DNA from: Crenobacter intestini
Lineage (GTDB): Bacteria > Pseudomonadota > Gammaproteobacteria > Burkholderiales > Chromobacteriaceae
NCBI RefSeq assembly: GCF_004919095.1
Contig: NZ_STGJ01000010.1
Coordinates: forward strand, 91,559-155,558
DNA: 64,000 nt
Reading direction: 5' to 3'
Shown: one piece after another, positions 18,601 to 27,609 of the stretch
Numbering within the stretch: position 1 is the stretch's first letter
Layout: every line of letters starts with the position of its first letter
The notes under the pieces: generated by a model
The model's database searches: none
Seen by the model: the letters and a program-made list of their open reading frames with translations, nothing else
Told to the model about the DNA's origin: nothing
Position numbers and translations under genes: made by a program

Positions 18601-19761
18601 ATGCAGTTGGCAGCAAGGTTGGCGCATATCGCGCCTTTCGAGGTGATGGCGATCCTCGAGCGCGCCCGCGCGCTGGAGGCGGCGGGGCGAGACGTGATCC
18701 ACCTGGAGATCGGCGAGCCGGACTTCCCGACGCCGCAGCCCATCATCGACGCCGCGCAGGCGGCGCTCTGCGCCGGGCAGACCTTCTACACGCCGGCGCA
18801 GGGCTTGCCGGCGCTGCGCGAGGCGATCGCGGCCGACTACCGGCGCCAGGGCGTGGAACTTGACCCCGCGCGGGTGATCGTGACGCCGGGCGCATCCGGC
18901 GCGCTCCTGATCGCCTTGTCGCTGCTGGTGTCGCCGGGCGATGGCGTGTTGCTGGCCGACCCGACCTACCCGTGCAACCGCCACTTCGTGCACCTGTTGG
19001 GCGGCGACGTGCAAAGCGTCGCGGTGGGGCCGGCCACCCGCTACCAGCTGGACGCCGCGCTCGCGCGGGAGGCCTGGCGCGAGCATACGCGCGCGCTGAT
19101 GGTCGCGACGCCGGCCAACCCGACCGGCACTTCGCTTGACGCTGCTGAGGTCGCCGCGCTCGGGGCCTTGTGCAAGGAGAGGGGCGCCGGGCTGATCGTC
19201 GACGAGATCTACCAGGGGCTCAGCTACGACGGTGCGCCGGTCAGTGCGCTCGCCGTTGCGCCGGACGCGCTGGTGATCAACAGTTTCTCCAAGACCTGGC
19301 AGATGACCGGCTTCAGGCTGGGCTATCTGGTGGTGCCCGACGCGCTGGTCGAACCGGCGATCCGCCTCGCGCAGAACCTGTTCCTGTGCCCGAGCGCGAT
19401 CGCGCAGCAGGCGGCGCTGGCCGCGTTCACGCCCGAGGTGGCCGAGGAGGTCGAGCGCCGCCGCCAAGTGTTCGCGGCCAGGCGCGACTTCTTGCTGGCG
19501 GCGCTGCCCAGGCTTGGCTGGCAGTTGCCGGTGAGGCCGGACGGCGCGTTCTACGTGTACGCGGACGTGAGCGCGGTGACGGGCGACAGCTACGCTTACT
19601 GCGCGCGCATCCTCGAGGAGGCGAACGTCGCGCTGACGCCGGGGACGGACTTCGGCACGCACCGCGCCGGCGCGCACCTGCGCATCGCGTACACCACCGG
19701 CATCGAGCGGCTCGCCGAGGCGATCGAACGCATCGCGGCGCTGGGCGCGCGTTCAGTCTAG
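18601..19761 (+). CDS. Pyridoxal-phosphate aminotransferase class I/II
   Basis: A fold-type I aminotransferase of 386 residues. Motifs include EIGEPDFPTPQPI near residue 35, YTPAQGLPALREAI, and VTPGASGALLIAL. NPTGTSLD and the PLP-lysine segment SFSKTWQMTGFRLGY (about residue 230) follow, with RIAY near the C-terminus for carboxylate binding. It is aspartate/alanine-aminotransferase-like; the amino-acid substrate is uncertain. ATG 18601 is preferred over 18589 because GGGTGG lies just upstream; the longer forms add nothing family-like. Its 3' end overlaps the convergent murI by 9 nt. Confidence 0.88.
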   Translation: MQLAARLAHIAPFEVMAILERARALEAAGRDVIHLEIGEPDFPTPQPIIDAAQAALCAGQTFYTPAQGLPALREAIAADYRRQGVELDPARVIVTPGASGALLIALSLLVSPGDGVLLADPTYPCNRHFVHLLGGDVQSVAVGPATRYQLDAALAREAWREHTRALMVATPANPTGTSLDAAEVAALGALCKERGAGLIVDEIYQGLSYDGAPVSALAVAPDALVINSFSKTWQMTGFRLGYLVVPDALVEPAIRLAQNLFLCPSAIAQQAALAAFTPEVAEEVERRRQVFAARRDFLLAALPRLGWQLPVRPDGAFYVYADVSAVTGDSYAYCARILEEANVALTPGTDFGTHRAGAHLRIAYTTGIERLAEAIERIAALGARSV

Positions 19762-20535
19762 GGCCAGCGTCTCGACGCGCGCGTCGCGGCCGAGCACCCG
19801 GCCGATGAAGGCCTGCATGTCCGGGGCGCCGGCGGTGGTGACGAAGCGGTAGCGGGGCGGCTCGCTAGCGGGCGTCTCCAGCGCGTTCAGCGCGATGAGG
19901 CGGTGCACCTGACGGCACACGGCGGAAGCCGGGTCGATCAGCGTCGCCTGCGGCGCCGCTTCGGCGATCAGGGGCGCGAGGAAGGGGTAGTGGGTGCAGC
20001 CGAGCACGATCTGGTCGGTGCGGGTGCCGGCGAGGGGCGAGAGCGCGCGCGCGACGACCTGGCGAGCGTTGGGGGTATCCAGCTCGCCCGCCTCGACCGC
20101 CTCGACAAAGCCGTCGCCCGGCAACAGGCGGATGCGCGCCTGCTGGCGGTAGCGCGCGGCCAGCTGTTCGAGCTTGTCGCCGGCGAGCGTCGCGCGGGTG
20201 GCCAGCACCGCGATCTCGCCGGTCTCGGTCGCGAGCGCGGCGGGCTTGATCGCCGGCTCCATGCCGATGATGGGCACGTGCGGGTAGCGTGCGCGCAAGG
20301 GCGCCGCCGCCGCGCTGGTCGCCGTGTTGCACGCGATCACCAGCGAGCTTGCACCCTGGTCGAACAGCCAGCGTGCGATGCGCTCGCTGCGCGCGGCGAT
20401 CTCCTGATGCGAGCGCGGCCCGTACGGGCACCACGCGCGGTCGGCGAAGTAGATGACCGGCTCGTCAGGCAACTGCCGGGTGAGCTCACGCCACACCGAC
20501 AACCCGCCGAGTCCCGAATCGAACATGCCGATCAT
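19753..20535 (-). CDS. murI: Glutamate racemase
   Basis: It interconverts L- and D-glutamate for peptidoglycan synthesis. The 260-residue protein starts MIGMFDSGLGGLSV, which contains the conserved DSG. It has the two catalytic Cys residues at 69 (ACNTATSAA) and 180 (GCTHYPF), and PYGPRS near residue 37. The C-terminus is typical. The gene lies just downstream of the apbC/mrp gene on the same strand with a 60-nt gap. It overlaps the aminotransferase 3' end. Confidence 0.95.
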   Translation of the reverse strand: MIGMFDSGLGGLSVWRELTRQLPDEPVIYFADRAWCPYGPRSHQEIAARSERIARWLFDQGASSLVIACNTATSAAAAPLRARYPHVPIIGMEPAIKPAALATETGEIAVLATRATLAGDKLEQLAARYRQQARIRLLPGDGFVEAVEAGELDTPNARQVVARALSPLAGTRTDQIVLGCTHYPFLAPLIAEAAPQATLIDPASAVCRQVHRLIALNALETPASEPPRYRFVTTAGAPDMQAFIGRVLGRDARVETLALD

Positions 20536-20595
20536 GCCTTGAATCCTGCCTGGGTGTGTCTGAAAGCGGCGCGGGCATGCCCGCGCCGGCGGCCT

Positions 20596-21687
20596 TTAGC
20601 CGTTCTGGATGACGATCTTCGGGAAGCGACCGGAGAAGTCCTGCGCCTTTTCGCCGACCTTGACCGCGACCTTGCGCGCGATCGCCTTGTAGGTGGCGGC
20701 CAGTTCCCCGTCCGGGTCGGCGACCAGGGTCGGCGTGCCAGCGTCGACCGCCTCGCGGATACGGATGTCCAGCGGCAGCGCGCCAAGCACCTCGACGCCG
20801 AAGTCGGCCGCCATCTTCGACGCGCCGCCCTCGCCGAAGATGTGTTCGGCGTGGCCGCAGTTGGAGCACACGTGGATCGCCATGTTCTCCACCAGCCCCA
20901 GCACCGGCACGCCGACCTTCTGGAACATGGTGTAGCCCTTGCGCGCGTCCAGGAGCGCGATGTCCTGCGGCGTGGTGACGACGATGGCACCGGTGACCGG
21001 CACCTTTTGCGACAGCGTCAGTTGGATGTCGCCGGTGCCCGGCGGCATGTCGATGACCAGGTAGTCGAGGTCGTCCCAGCGGGTGTCGTTCAACAGTTGC
21101 TGCAGCGCCTGGCTGACCATCGGGCCGCGCCACACCATCGCCTGGTCGGGGTCGACCAGAAAGCCGATCGACATCACCTGCACGCCGTGGCTGAGCACCG
21201 GGGCGAGCCCCTTCTCTTCGAGCAATTCCGGCTTGGCGTCGGCGACGCCCATCATCAGGGGCTGCGACGGGCCGTAGATGTCGGCGTCGAGCAAGCCGAC
21301 CCGCGCGCCCTCGGCCGCGAGCGCCAGCGCCAGGTTGACCGCGGTGGTCGACTTGCCGACGCCGCCCTTGCCCGAGGCGACCACCACGATGTTCTTGACG
21401 CCGGGCAGAAGCGGCACGCCGCGCTGCACGCTGTGGCTGACGATCTGGCTTCTGGCCGTCACCTCGACCTTGCGTCCGCCCGCGATGGGCGCAAGCGCCG
21501 CCTCGAAGCGCTCGCGCACGGCGTCAAGCTGGCTGGCGGCCGGGTAGGGCAGCACCACGTCGAGTGCGAGGGTGTGCGCGTCGATGCGCGGCGGCTTGAT
21601 CGCCTTGCCGGCGACGTAGGGTTTGCCTGTGTTGGGGTCGACGAGGGTACTCACGGCATCGAGTACGGTCTGTGCGGTCAGTTCCAT
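20596..21687 (-). CDS. apbC: Mrp/ApbC family iron-sulfur cluster carrier ATPase
   Basis: A deviant-Walker P-loop ATPase that carries and delivers Fe-S clusters. The 363-residue product has an N-terminal DUF59/MIP18-like domain and the P-loop SGKGGVGKST at about 105-114. LLDADIYGPSQP, DMPPGTGD near 213-220, and the cluster-binding CSNC motif (Cys274 and Cys277) follow. Start ATG 21687 has AAGGAGA ideally placed; the open frame to 21861 is an artefact. A likely duty is supplying clusters to enzymes such as SdhB. Confidence 0.93.
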   Translation of the reverse strand: MELTAQTVLDAVSTLVDPNTGKPYVAGKAIKPPRIDAHTLALDVVLPYPAASQLDAVRERFEAALAPIAGGRKVEVTARSQIVSHSVQRGVPLLPGVKNIVVVASGKGGVGKSTTAVNLALALAAEGARVGLLDADIYGPSQPLMMGVADAKPELLEEKGLAPVLSHGVQVMSIGFLVDPDQAMVWRGPMVSQALQQLLNDTRWDDLDYLVIDMPPGTGDIQLTLSQKVPVTGAIVVTTPQDIALLDARKGYTMFQKVGVPVLGLVENMAIHVCSNCGHAEHIFGEGGASKMAADFGVEVLGALPLDIRIREAVDAGTPTLVADPDGELAATYKAIARKVAVKVGEKAQDFSGRFPKIVIQNG

Positions 21688-21971
21688 GGCGGCGGTTTCT
21701 CCTTGCGCGTCTTTGGCGCTGAAGTGGGCGAGGATCTTGGAAAACATGGGTGGGCTGAAGTCGCTATGGCTGCTTGTTCTGTTAGGCGTGGCGGATGCCG
21801 GCTGCTGGCGCGATGATACGACGAGCAAGATGGCATTGTGAACCATCGCGCTCGCCGGCAATGCGCTGTGGGTAAAAGCGCGGGCGGCTCTGGCCGCCCG
21901 GGGCGCGCGGGCGTAGAATCGCGCCCTTTTTCCCTTTGCTGTGCGCGCGACGCGCGCCCGATCTTTACAGA

Positions 21972-23237
21972 ATGAACAAAGCCCATCCCCGCATTTCCCT
22001 GCTGTTCCCGCTGGCCCTCGTGCTGTTCGAGTTCGCCGTCTACATCTGCAACGACATGGTGCAGCCAGCGATGCTCGCCGTCACCCGCGAATTCGCGGTC
22101 GACGTGTCGTGGGCGCCGCTGTCGATGACTGCCTTCCTTGCCGGCGGCGCCTTGCTGCCGTGGCTGACCGGCCCGCTGTCCGACCGCATCGGCCGCCGTC
22201 CGGTGCTGTTGTTCGGCGTCGCGTGGTTCACGCTGGCGTGCCTTGCGACTTATCTGGTCGACGACATCGAGAGCTTCATGGCGCTGCGCGTGCTGCAGGG
22301 GGTGGGGCTCTGCTTCATCAACGCGGTCGGCTACGCCGCCGTGCAGGAAGCCTTCCCGGAAAACACCGCGGTGCGCGTGACCGCGCTGATGGCGAACGTC
22401 GCGCTGATCGCGCCCCTGGCCGGCCCGCTGGCCGGCGCGACGCTGATCGAGTTCGCGCCGTGGCGTCTGGGTTTCGCGATGATCGCCGCTGTGTCCTTCA
22501 TCGCGCTGATCGGCCTTGCCTGCTTCATGCCGGAGACGGTCAAGCCCAGCCACGACAAACTGCCGCTCTCCGCCTTCGCGCGCGACTACCGCAAGGTGTT
22601 CACCAACCGCCGCTTCGTGCTCTCCGCGCTGTGCATCCCGCTGATCGCGATGCCGCTGATGGGCTGGATCGCGCTCTCGCCGGTGCTGCTGATCGAGGAC
22701 CTGGGCCTGACGTCGTTCGAGTACGGCGTGCTGCAGGTGCCGGTGTTCGGCGGCCTGATCCTCGGTAACCTGGTGTTGGCGGCGGTTGCCGAGCGCTGGC
22801 CGCTCGGCCGCTCGGCGCTGCTCGCCCGCGGGCCGGTCGCGTTGGGTGTCGCCGTGCTGCTGGGCGGCGTGCTGTTCTCGGATGCGCCGCAGTACTGGAT
22901 GGCCGGCGGCATGACGCTGATGGCGTTCGCCGAGGGCATGGCCTTCGGCGTGCTCTACCGTTTCGCGCTGACTTCGTGCGACGAGGGCAAGGGCACGGTG
23001 TCGGCGGCGATGAGCATGCTGTGCATGGGCGCCTACGCGCTGGGCATCGAGACGCTGCGCTGGGCGTACCGCGCCGGTGGGCTCGCCGGCTTCGGCGCGC
23101 TGGCGCTTGGCTACGCGCTGGCCTTCGCCTTGCTGGCCAGCCGCATGGTGCCGCTGGCGATGGCGGCGCGTGCAGAGCCTGCGCCGCAGCCGGAAGCCGC
23201 CGAGGGCGAGCTTGCGCTGTGCGCGGAGCAGGGCTGA
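21972..23237 (+). CDS. MFS multidrug exporter, MdfA-like
   Basis: The 421-residue, 12-helix major facilitator begins MNKAHPRISLLFPLALVLFEF. The segment FEFAVYICNDMVQPAMLAV near residues 17-35 is close to the MdfA first helix, which carries an acidic residue needed for cation recognition. A Bcr/CflA-type motif GPLSDRIGRRPVLL follows near residue 70. Function is inferred as proton-coupled efflux of cationic drugs; substrate not shown. No regulator adjoins it. Its start has no strong ribosome-binding site; the upstream GTG-like frame is weaker. Confidence 0.88.
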   Translation: MNKAHPRISLLFPLALVLFEFAVYICNDMVQPAMLAVTREFAVDVSWAPLSMTAFLAGGALLPWLTGPLSDRIGRRPVLLFGVAWFTLACLATYLVDDIESFMALRVLQGVGLCFINAVGYAAVQEAFPENTAVRVTALMANVALIAPLAGPLAGATLIEFAPWRLGFAMIAAVSFIALIGLACFMPETVKPSHDKLPLSAFARDYRKVFTNRRFVLSALCIPLIAMPLMGWIALSPVLLIEDLGLTSFEYGVLQVPVFGGLILGNLVLAAVAERWPLGRSALLARGPVALGVAVLLGGVLFSDAPQYWMAGGMTLMAFAEGMAFGVLYRFALTSCDEGKGTVSAAMSMLCMGAYALGIETLRWAYRAGGLAGFGALALGYALAFALLASRMVPLAMAARAEPAPQPEAAEGELALCAEQG

Positions 23238-23298
23238 GGCGAGCATCGCCGGGCGCTGATATAATCGGCCGATTGGTTTTCCGGTTCAGGACAGACAG

Positions 23299-25353
23299 AT
23301 GACAAAACGCAAGATACTGGTGACGAGCGCGCTGCCGTACGCGAACGGTGCGATCCATCTTGGCCATATGGTCGAACATATCCAGACCGACGTCTGGGTG
23401 CGTTTCCAGAAGATGCGCGGCCACGACTGCCACTACGTGTGCGCCGACGATACCCATGGCACGCCCATCATGCTGGCGGCCGAAAAGCGCGGCATTACGC
23501 CGGAGGCGCTGATCGAGCAGGTCCGCACCGAGCATCTGGCCGACTTCACCGGTTTCCATATCGGCTACGACAACTACTACTCGACCAACAGCCCGGAAAA
23601 CAAGGCGTTCGCCGAGACCATCTACCGCAAGCTCAAGGCCGACGGCAAGATCGTTTCTCGCACCATCGAGCAGCTGTTCGACCCGGAAAAGCAGATGTTC
23701 CTGCCGGATCGCTTCGTCAAGGGCGAGTGCCCGAAGTGCGGCGCCAAGGACCAGTACGGCGACAACTGCGAGGTGTGCGGCGCGACCTACAGCCCGACCG
23801 AGCTGAAGAACCCGTTCTCGGCGGTGTCCGGCGCGACGCCGGTGCTGAAAAGCTCCGAGCACTATTTCTTCCGCCTGGGCGAGTGTGCCGACTTCCTGAA
23901 GGAATGGACCGCCGGTGCCACGCTGCGCGCCGACGGCGTCAGCCTGCCGCACCTGCAGCACGAATCGCTCAACAAGATGAACGAGTGGATCGAAGGCGGC
24001 CTGCAGGACTGGGACATCTCGCGTGACGCACCGTACTTCGGCTTCGAGATCCCGGATGCGCCGGGCAAGTACTTCTACGTGTGGCTGGACGCGCCGATCG
24101 GCTACATGGCTTCGTTCAAGCACCTGTGCGAGCGCACCGGCATCGACTTTGACGAGTACTTCAAGCCCGACTCGACCGCCGAGATGTACCACTTCATTGG
24201 CAAGGACATCCTGTACTTCCACGCGCTGTTCTGGCCGGCGATGCTCAAGTACGCGGGCTACCGCGCGCCGACCGGCGTGTTCGCGCACGGCTTCCTGACC
24301 GTCGACGGCCAGAAGATGTCCAAGTCGCGCGGCACCTTCATCACCGCCAAGAGCTACCTCGAGTGCGGGCTGAACCCCGAGTGGATGCGCTACTACATCG
24401 CCGCCAAGCTCAACGCGCGCATCGAGGACATCGACCTGTCGCTCGACGACTTCATCGCGCGGGTGAACTCGGACCTGGTCGGCAAGTACGTGAACATCGC
24501 CAGCCGCGCCGCCGGTTTCATCGCCAAGCGCTTCTGCGGCCAGCTCGCGTCGTCCATCGCCGACAACGAACTGCTGGTCCGCCTGCAGCGTGAGGCCATG
24601 ACTATCGCCGCCGCCTACGAGGCGCGCGAGTACGCGAAGGCGCTGCGCGACGTGATGGCACTGGCCGACCTCGTCAACGCCTACGTCGACGCCAACAAGC
24701 CGTGGGAGCTGGCGCGCCAGGAAGGGCAGGACGCGCGGCTGCAGGAAGTGTGTTCGGTGCTGATCAACGCCTTCCGCCTGCTGACGATTTATCTCAAGCC
24801 GGTGCTGCCCAAGCTCTCCGAAGGTGTCGAGGCCTTCCTCAACCTCGAGAAGCTGCAGTGGTCCGACAGCGAGACCCTGCTGCTGGGGCACGTGATCCAG
24901 CCTTACCAGCACCTGATGCAGCGTATCGAGCCTGCACTGGTCGACAAACTGATAGAAGCGAACAAGCAAAGCATGGAACCGACGAGCGCACCAGCCGTCC
25001 AGTGTGAACCGCTGGCCGAGACCATCACCATCGACGACTTTGCCAAGGTCGACCTGCGCGTGGGCAAGGTGCTTGCCTGCCAGTTCGTCGAAGGTTCGGA
25101 CAAGCTGCTGCAGTTCACCGTCGACCTCGGCTTCGAGACCCGCAACATCTTCTCCGGCATCCGCAAGGCGTACGGCGAGCCTGAAAAGCTGGTCGGCCGC
25201 AGCGTGATCGTGGTCGCCAATCTCGCGCCGCGCAAGATGCGCTTCGGCGTGTCGGCCGGCATGATCGTCTGCGCGTCCGGTGCCGACGACGCGCAGGGGC
25301 TGTTCCTGCTGGACACCGACGCTGGCGCAGCGCCAGGTATGCGAATCGGTTAA
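23299..25353 (+). CDS. metG: Methionyl-tRNA synthetase
   Basis: It charges tRNA-Met, including the initiator. The 684-residue protein has a HIGH-type HLGH at residues 20-23, zinc-binding knuckles [18 protein letters not shown] near 145-162, and KMSKSRG near residue 340. A C-terminal OB-fold tRNA-binding dimerisation domain ([15 protein letters not shown] onward) makes this the long, dimeric class. ATG 23299 has GGACAGACAG upstream. A terminator follows its stop. Confidence 0.97.
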   Translation: MTKRKILVTSALPYANGAIHLGHMVEHIQTDVWVRFQKMRGHDCHYVCADDTHGTPIMLAAEKRGITPEALIEQVRTEHLADFTGFHIGYDNYYSTNSPENKAFAETIYRKLKADGKIVSRTIEQLFDPEKQMFLPDRFVKGECPKCGAKDQYGDNCEVCGATYSPTELKNPFSAVSGATPVLKSSEHYFFRLGECADFLKEWTAGATLRADGVSLPHLQHESLNKMNEWIEGGLQDWDISRDAPYFGFEIPDAPGKYFYVWLDAPIGYMASFKHLCERTGIDFDEYFKPDSTAEMYHFIGKDILYFHALFWPAMLKYAGYRAPTGVFAHGFLTVDGQKMSKSRGTFITAKSYLECGLNPEWMRYYIAAKLNARIEDIDLSLDDFIARVNSDLVGKYVNIASRAAGFIAKRFCGQLASSIADNELLVRLQREAMTIAAAYEAREYAKALRDVMALADLVNAYVDANKPWELARQEGQDARLQEVCSVLINAFRLLTIYLKPVLPKLSEGVEAFLNLEKLQWSDSETLLLGHVIQPYQHLMQRIEPALVDKLIEANKQSMEPTSAPAVQCEPLAETITIDDFAKVDLRVGKVLACQFVEGSDKLLQFTVDLGFETRNIFSGIRKAYGEPEKLVGRSVIVVANLAPRKMRFGVSAGMIVCASGADDAQGLFLLDTDAGAAPGMRIG

Positions 25354-25370
25354 AACTTGCGCCTCTTCGC

Positions 25371-25408
25371 AACCCCCTGTCTTCGCAAGGAGCAGGGGGT
25401 TGTCTTTT
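25371..25408 (+). terminator. Terminator of metG
   Basis: AACCCCCTG and CAGGGGGTT form a 9-bp stem with a 13-nt loop, followed by GTCTTTT. Confidence 0.85.
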
Positions 25409-25481
25409 ATCTACAGCATTCGGGCAGAAGGTCGTCTATTGTTGACAGAAGGTGATTAATTCGTTTTACTTGAAGATTGCG

Positions 25482-25522
25482 AGATATCGAATGCTTTGTT
25501 GCAATTTTCTACAGATATCGAA
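25482..25522 (+). promoter_or_regulatory. Two AGATATCGAA direct repeats in an AT-rich leader
   Basis: AGATATCGAA occurs at 25482-25491 and 25513-25522, 31 bp apart, each containing a GATATC dyad. They precede the small ORF and may be repeated operator half-sites on one face of the helix. Confidence 0.4.
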
Positions 25523-25544
25523 AATAAAAGAGAGGAATGAGACG

Positions 25545-25739
25545 ATGATGATCAAGGTAAGCCAGCTGCAGCCCGGCCACGAGGTTCACGAACACAAGGA
25601 CAACGGCGAAGTCGACCGTTTCACCGTATTGCAGGTCGCCCCGGCCGGCCGCATGGTCGAAGTCACGTTCGACACCAAGGGCGGCCGCGAGAGCGCGATT
25701 TACCCGGCCGAGGCGTACCTGAACGCGGCCAACGGCTGA
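25545..25739 (+). CDS. Conserved-looking small hypothetical protein (64 aa)
   Basis: The product begins MMIKVSQLQPGHEVHEHKDNG and has no membrane helix or signal. It has an alternating beta-like pattern (DRFTVLQVAPAGRMVEVTFDTKGG) ending in PAEAYLNAANG. No family recognised. ATG 25545 has AGAGGAA upstream; the longer frame from 25452 starts in AT-rich non-coding DNA. It has its own promoter region with direct repeats and a terminator downstream, so it looks monocistronic. Confidence 0.75.
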   Translation: MMIKVSQLQPGHEVHEHKDNGEVDRFTVLQVAPAGRMVEVTFDTKGGRESAIYPAEAYLNAANG

Positions 25740-25793
25740 GCGCCTGCTAGACTGGATGACTTGCGGCGCTGCTGTGCCGCAAGCGGATGACGA

Positions 25794-25823
25794 AAGGGCC
25801 GCATTGCGGCCCTTGGTCTTTTT
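25794..25823 (+). terminator. Terminator after the 64-aa gene
   Basis: AAGGGCCGC and GCGGCCCTT form a 9-bp stem with an ATT loop, then GGTCTTTTT. It separates the small gene from acyP. Confidence 0.8.
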
Positions 25824-25906
25824 GGCCGCAGCCCTGGCCCCGTTCGGGTGGCGGCAGACGTGGCGGCGCGGCGGGGCGCGCGCAAGTAATCTGGAGTCGG
25901 AAGAAA

Positions 25907-26182
25907 ATGAAGGCATGTTTGTTGCGCATCCACGGCAAGGTACAGGGCGTCTACTACCGCGACAGCGCGGTTGCCCGCGCCCGTGAACTGGGCGTGGCCG
26001 GCTGGGTGCGTAACCGGGTCGACGGCACGGTCGAGGCCTGGGTAGAAGGCGAGCCGTTGGCCGTCGCGGAATTTGTCGAATGGGCGCATCAGGGGCCGCA
26101 GGCGGCGCGGGTCGACCGCGTCGACGCGAGCGACGTCACCGCCGAGGCGACGGAAGGCTTCGAGCGCAAGCCGACCCTGTAA
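25907..26182 (+). CDS. acyP: Acylphosphatase
   Basis: It hydrolyses carboxyl-phosphate bonds such as acetyl phosphate. The 91-residue protein has the two catalytic residues of the family: Arg18 in VQGVYYRDSA and Asn36 in GWVRNRVDGTVE. It is the normal length for a single domain. ATG 25907 has GGAG about 14 nt upstream and GGAAG closer. Its 3' end faces yaaA across a bidirectional terminator. Confidence 0.95.
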   Translation: MKACLLRIHGKVQGVYYRDSAVARARELGVAGWVRNRVDGTVEAWVEGEPLAVAEFVEWAHQGPQAARVDRVDASDVTAEATEGFERKPTL

Positions 26183-26195
26183 GGAGATCGCCATG

Positions 26196-26225
26196 AAAAA
26201 AGCGCGCCGTGGGCGCGCTTTTTTC
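26196..26225. terminator. Bidirectional terminator between acyP and yaaA
   Basis: AAAAAAGCGCGCC and GGCGCGCTTTTTT are perfect arms with a 3-nt loop, giving T-runs on both strands. It serves the convergent acyP and yaaA genes. Confidence 0.92.
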
Positions 26226-26238
26226 ATGGCTGGCCGGC

Positions 26239-27015
26239 TCAGCCGTGCGAGCGGCAGAACACCCACTCGTGTTCGCCGGAGCGGGCCGCGTCGAAGCGGT
26301 AGCCGTCGACGTCGAAGTCCTTCAGCGCTTGTGGATCTTCGACGCCGTGCTGGGCGGCCCAGCGCGCCATCAGGCCGCGCGCGCGTTTCGCGTAGAAGCT
26401 GACGATCTTGAACGGTCCGCCGTCCTTGCTGTCGCGAAAGACCGGGGTGATCACCGGGTAGGGCAGCGCGTCGCGGCGCACCGACTTGAAATACTCTTCG
26501 GAGGCGAGGTTGACCAGCGTGCGCTCCGCCATGCCGTCTAGCTCGCGCGCGAGCAGCTGCGCGATGCGCGCGCCCCAGAACGCATAGAGGTTGGCGCCGG
26601 CGGGGTTGGCGAGGCGGGTGCCCATCTCCAGCCGGTAGGCCTGCATCAGGTCGAGCGGGCGCAATACGCCGTAGAGGCCGGACAGGATGCGCAGGTGGTC
26701 CTGCAGGTAGGCGATCCCGGCGTCGTCCAGGCTTGCCGCGGAGAGCCCCTCGTAGACGTCGCCCATGAAGGCGAATACCGCCTGGCGCGCGTTGCCGGTG
26801 TCGAAGGGCGGCTGCCAGTCGTGGAAGCGGCCGACGTTGAGGCGGGCGAGTGCGTCGCTGATGCCCATCAGCGCCGACAGTTCAGCCGGGCTCTTCCCGC
26901 GCAGGATGTCGACCAGCTTGCTGCTCTTGTCCAGCAGTTCGGGCTGGGTATGCGGGAGGGGCGGGAGCGGGCGCTCGAAGTCTAGCATCTTGGCAGGCGA
27001 GACGACCATCAGCAT
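26239..27015 (-). CDS. yaaA: Peroxide stress protein YaaA (UPF0246 family)
   Basis: YaaA lowers intracellular free iron under peroxide stress in E. coli. The 258-residue product begins MLMVVSPAKMLDFERPLP, the family signature. It contains FMGDVYEGL near residue 80, ILSGLYGVLRPLDLMQAYRLEMGTR, VNLASEEYFKSV, and the C-terminal KRARGLMARW. Alternative ATG at 27009 is possible. It stands alone, divergent from dtd by 84 nt. Confidence 0.93.
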   Translation of the reverse strand: MLMVVSPAKMLDFERPLPPLPHTQPELLDKSSKLVDILRGKSPAELSALMGISDALARLNVGRFHDWQPPFDTGNARQAVFAFMGDVYEGLSAASLDDAGIAYLQDHLRILSGLYGVLRPLDLMQAYRLEMGTRLANPAGANLYAFWGARIAQLLARELDGMAERTLVNLASEEYFKSVRRDALPYPVITPVFRDSKDGGPFKIVSFYAKRARGLMARWAAQHGVEDPQALKDFDVDGYRFDAARSGEHEWVFCRSHG

Positions 27016-27099
27016 GGCAGGAACCCTGTGGTGAAAGCGAGCATGATTGTAGCGCACTCTGGCATAGAATAAGCCGTTTGAAGCCAGGGAGCGGGTTGC

Positions 27100-27552
27100 A
27101 TGAGAGTGTTGTTGCAGCGGGTCAGTAAGGCAAGCGTGGAGGTGGATGCCCGGACGGTCGGGCGCATCGGCGCGGGGGTGTTGCTGCTGGTCGGCATCGA
27201 GCCGGCAGACGGGGCGGACGATGTCGCCTACCTCGTGCGCAAGATCAGCCAGTTGCGCATCTTCGACGACGAAGCCGGCGTGATGAACCTGTCCTTGCTC
27301 GACACCGGCGCCGAGGCGCTGGCGGTCAGCCAGTTCACGCTGTTCGCGAGCACGCGCAAGGGCAACCGCCCGGGTTACAGCCGTGCGGCGCCACCCGCGC
27401 ACGCGGCGCCGCTGTTCGAGGCGTTTGTCGGCGAGCTTGGCAAGGTGCTCGGCAAGCCGGTGCCGACCGGCGTGTTCGGCGCGCATATGCATGTGAACCT
27501 CTGCAACGACGGGCCGGTCACCCTGTGGCTGGACAGCCGCGCGCCGGAGTAG
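27100..27552 (+). CDS. dtd: D-aminoacyl-tRNA deacylase
   Basis: It removes D-amino acids mistakenly attached to tRNAs. The 150-residue protein begins [15 protein letters not shown]. It has the active-site SQFTLFA (about residues 76-82) and the cross-subunit NDGPVTLW motif near 137-144, both diagnostic. ATG 27100 has GGGAGCGGG upstream. It is convergent with mltD across a shared hairpin. Confidence 0.96.
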   Translation: MRVLLQRVSKASVEVDARTVGRIGAGVLLLVGIEPADGADDVAYLVRKISQLRIFDDEAGVMNLSLLDTGAEALAVSQFTLFASTRKGNRPGYSRAAPPAHAAPLFEAFVGELGKVLGKPVPTGVFGAHMHVNLCNDGPVTLWLDSRAPE

Positions 27553-27561
27553 GGCATACGC

Positions 27562-27592
27562 AAAAAAACGGCCCGCGTGTGCGGGCCGTTGG
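27562..27592 (-). terminator. Terminator of mltD
   Basis: On the minus strand ACGGCCCGC and GCGGGCCGT form a 9-bp stem followed by a long T-run (A7 on the plus strand). The plus-strand side has only TT, so it serves mltD mainly. Confidence 0.85.
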
Positions 27593-27609
27593 TCTGGCAA
27601 GTTTGAGGC

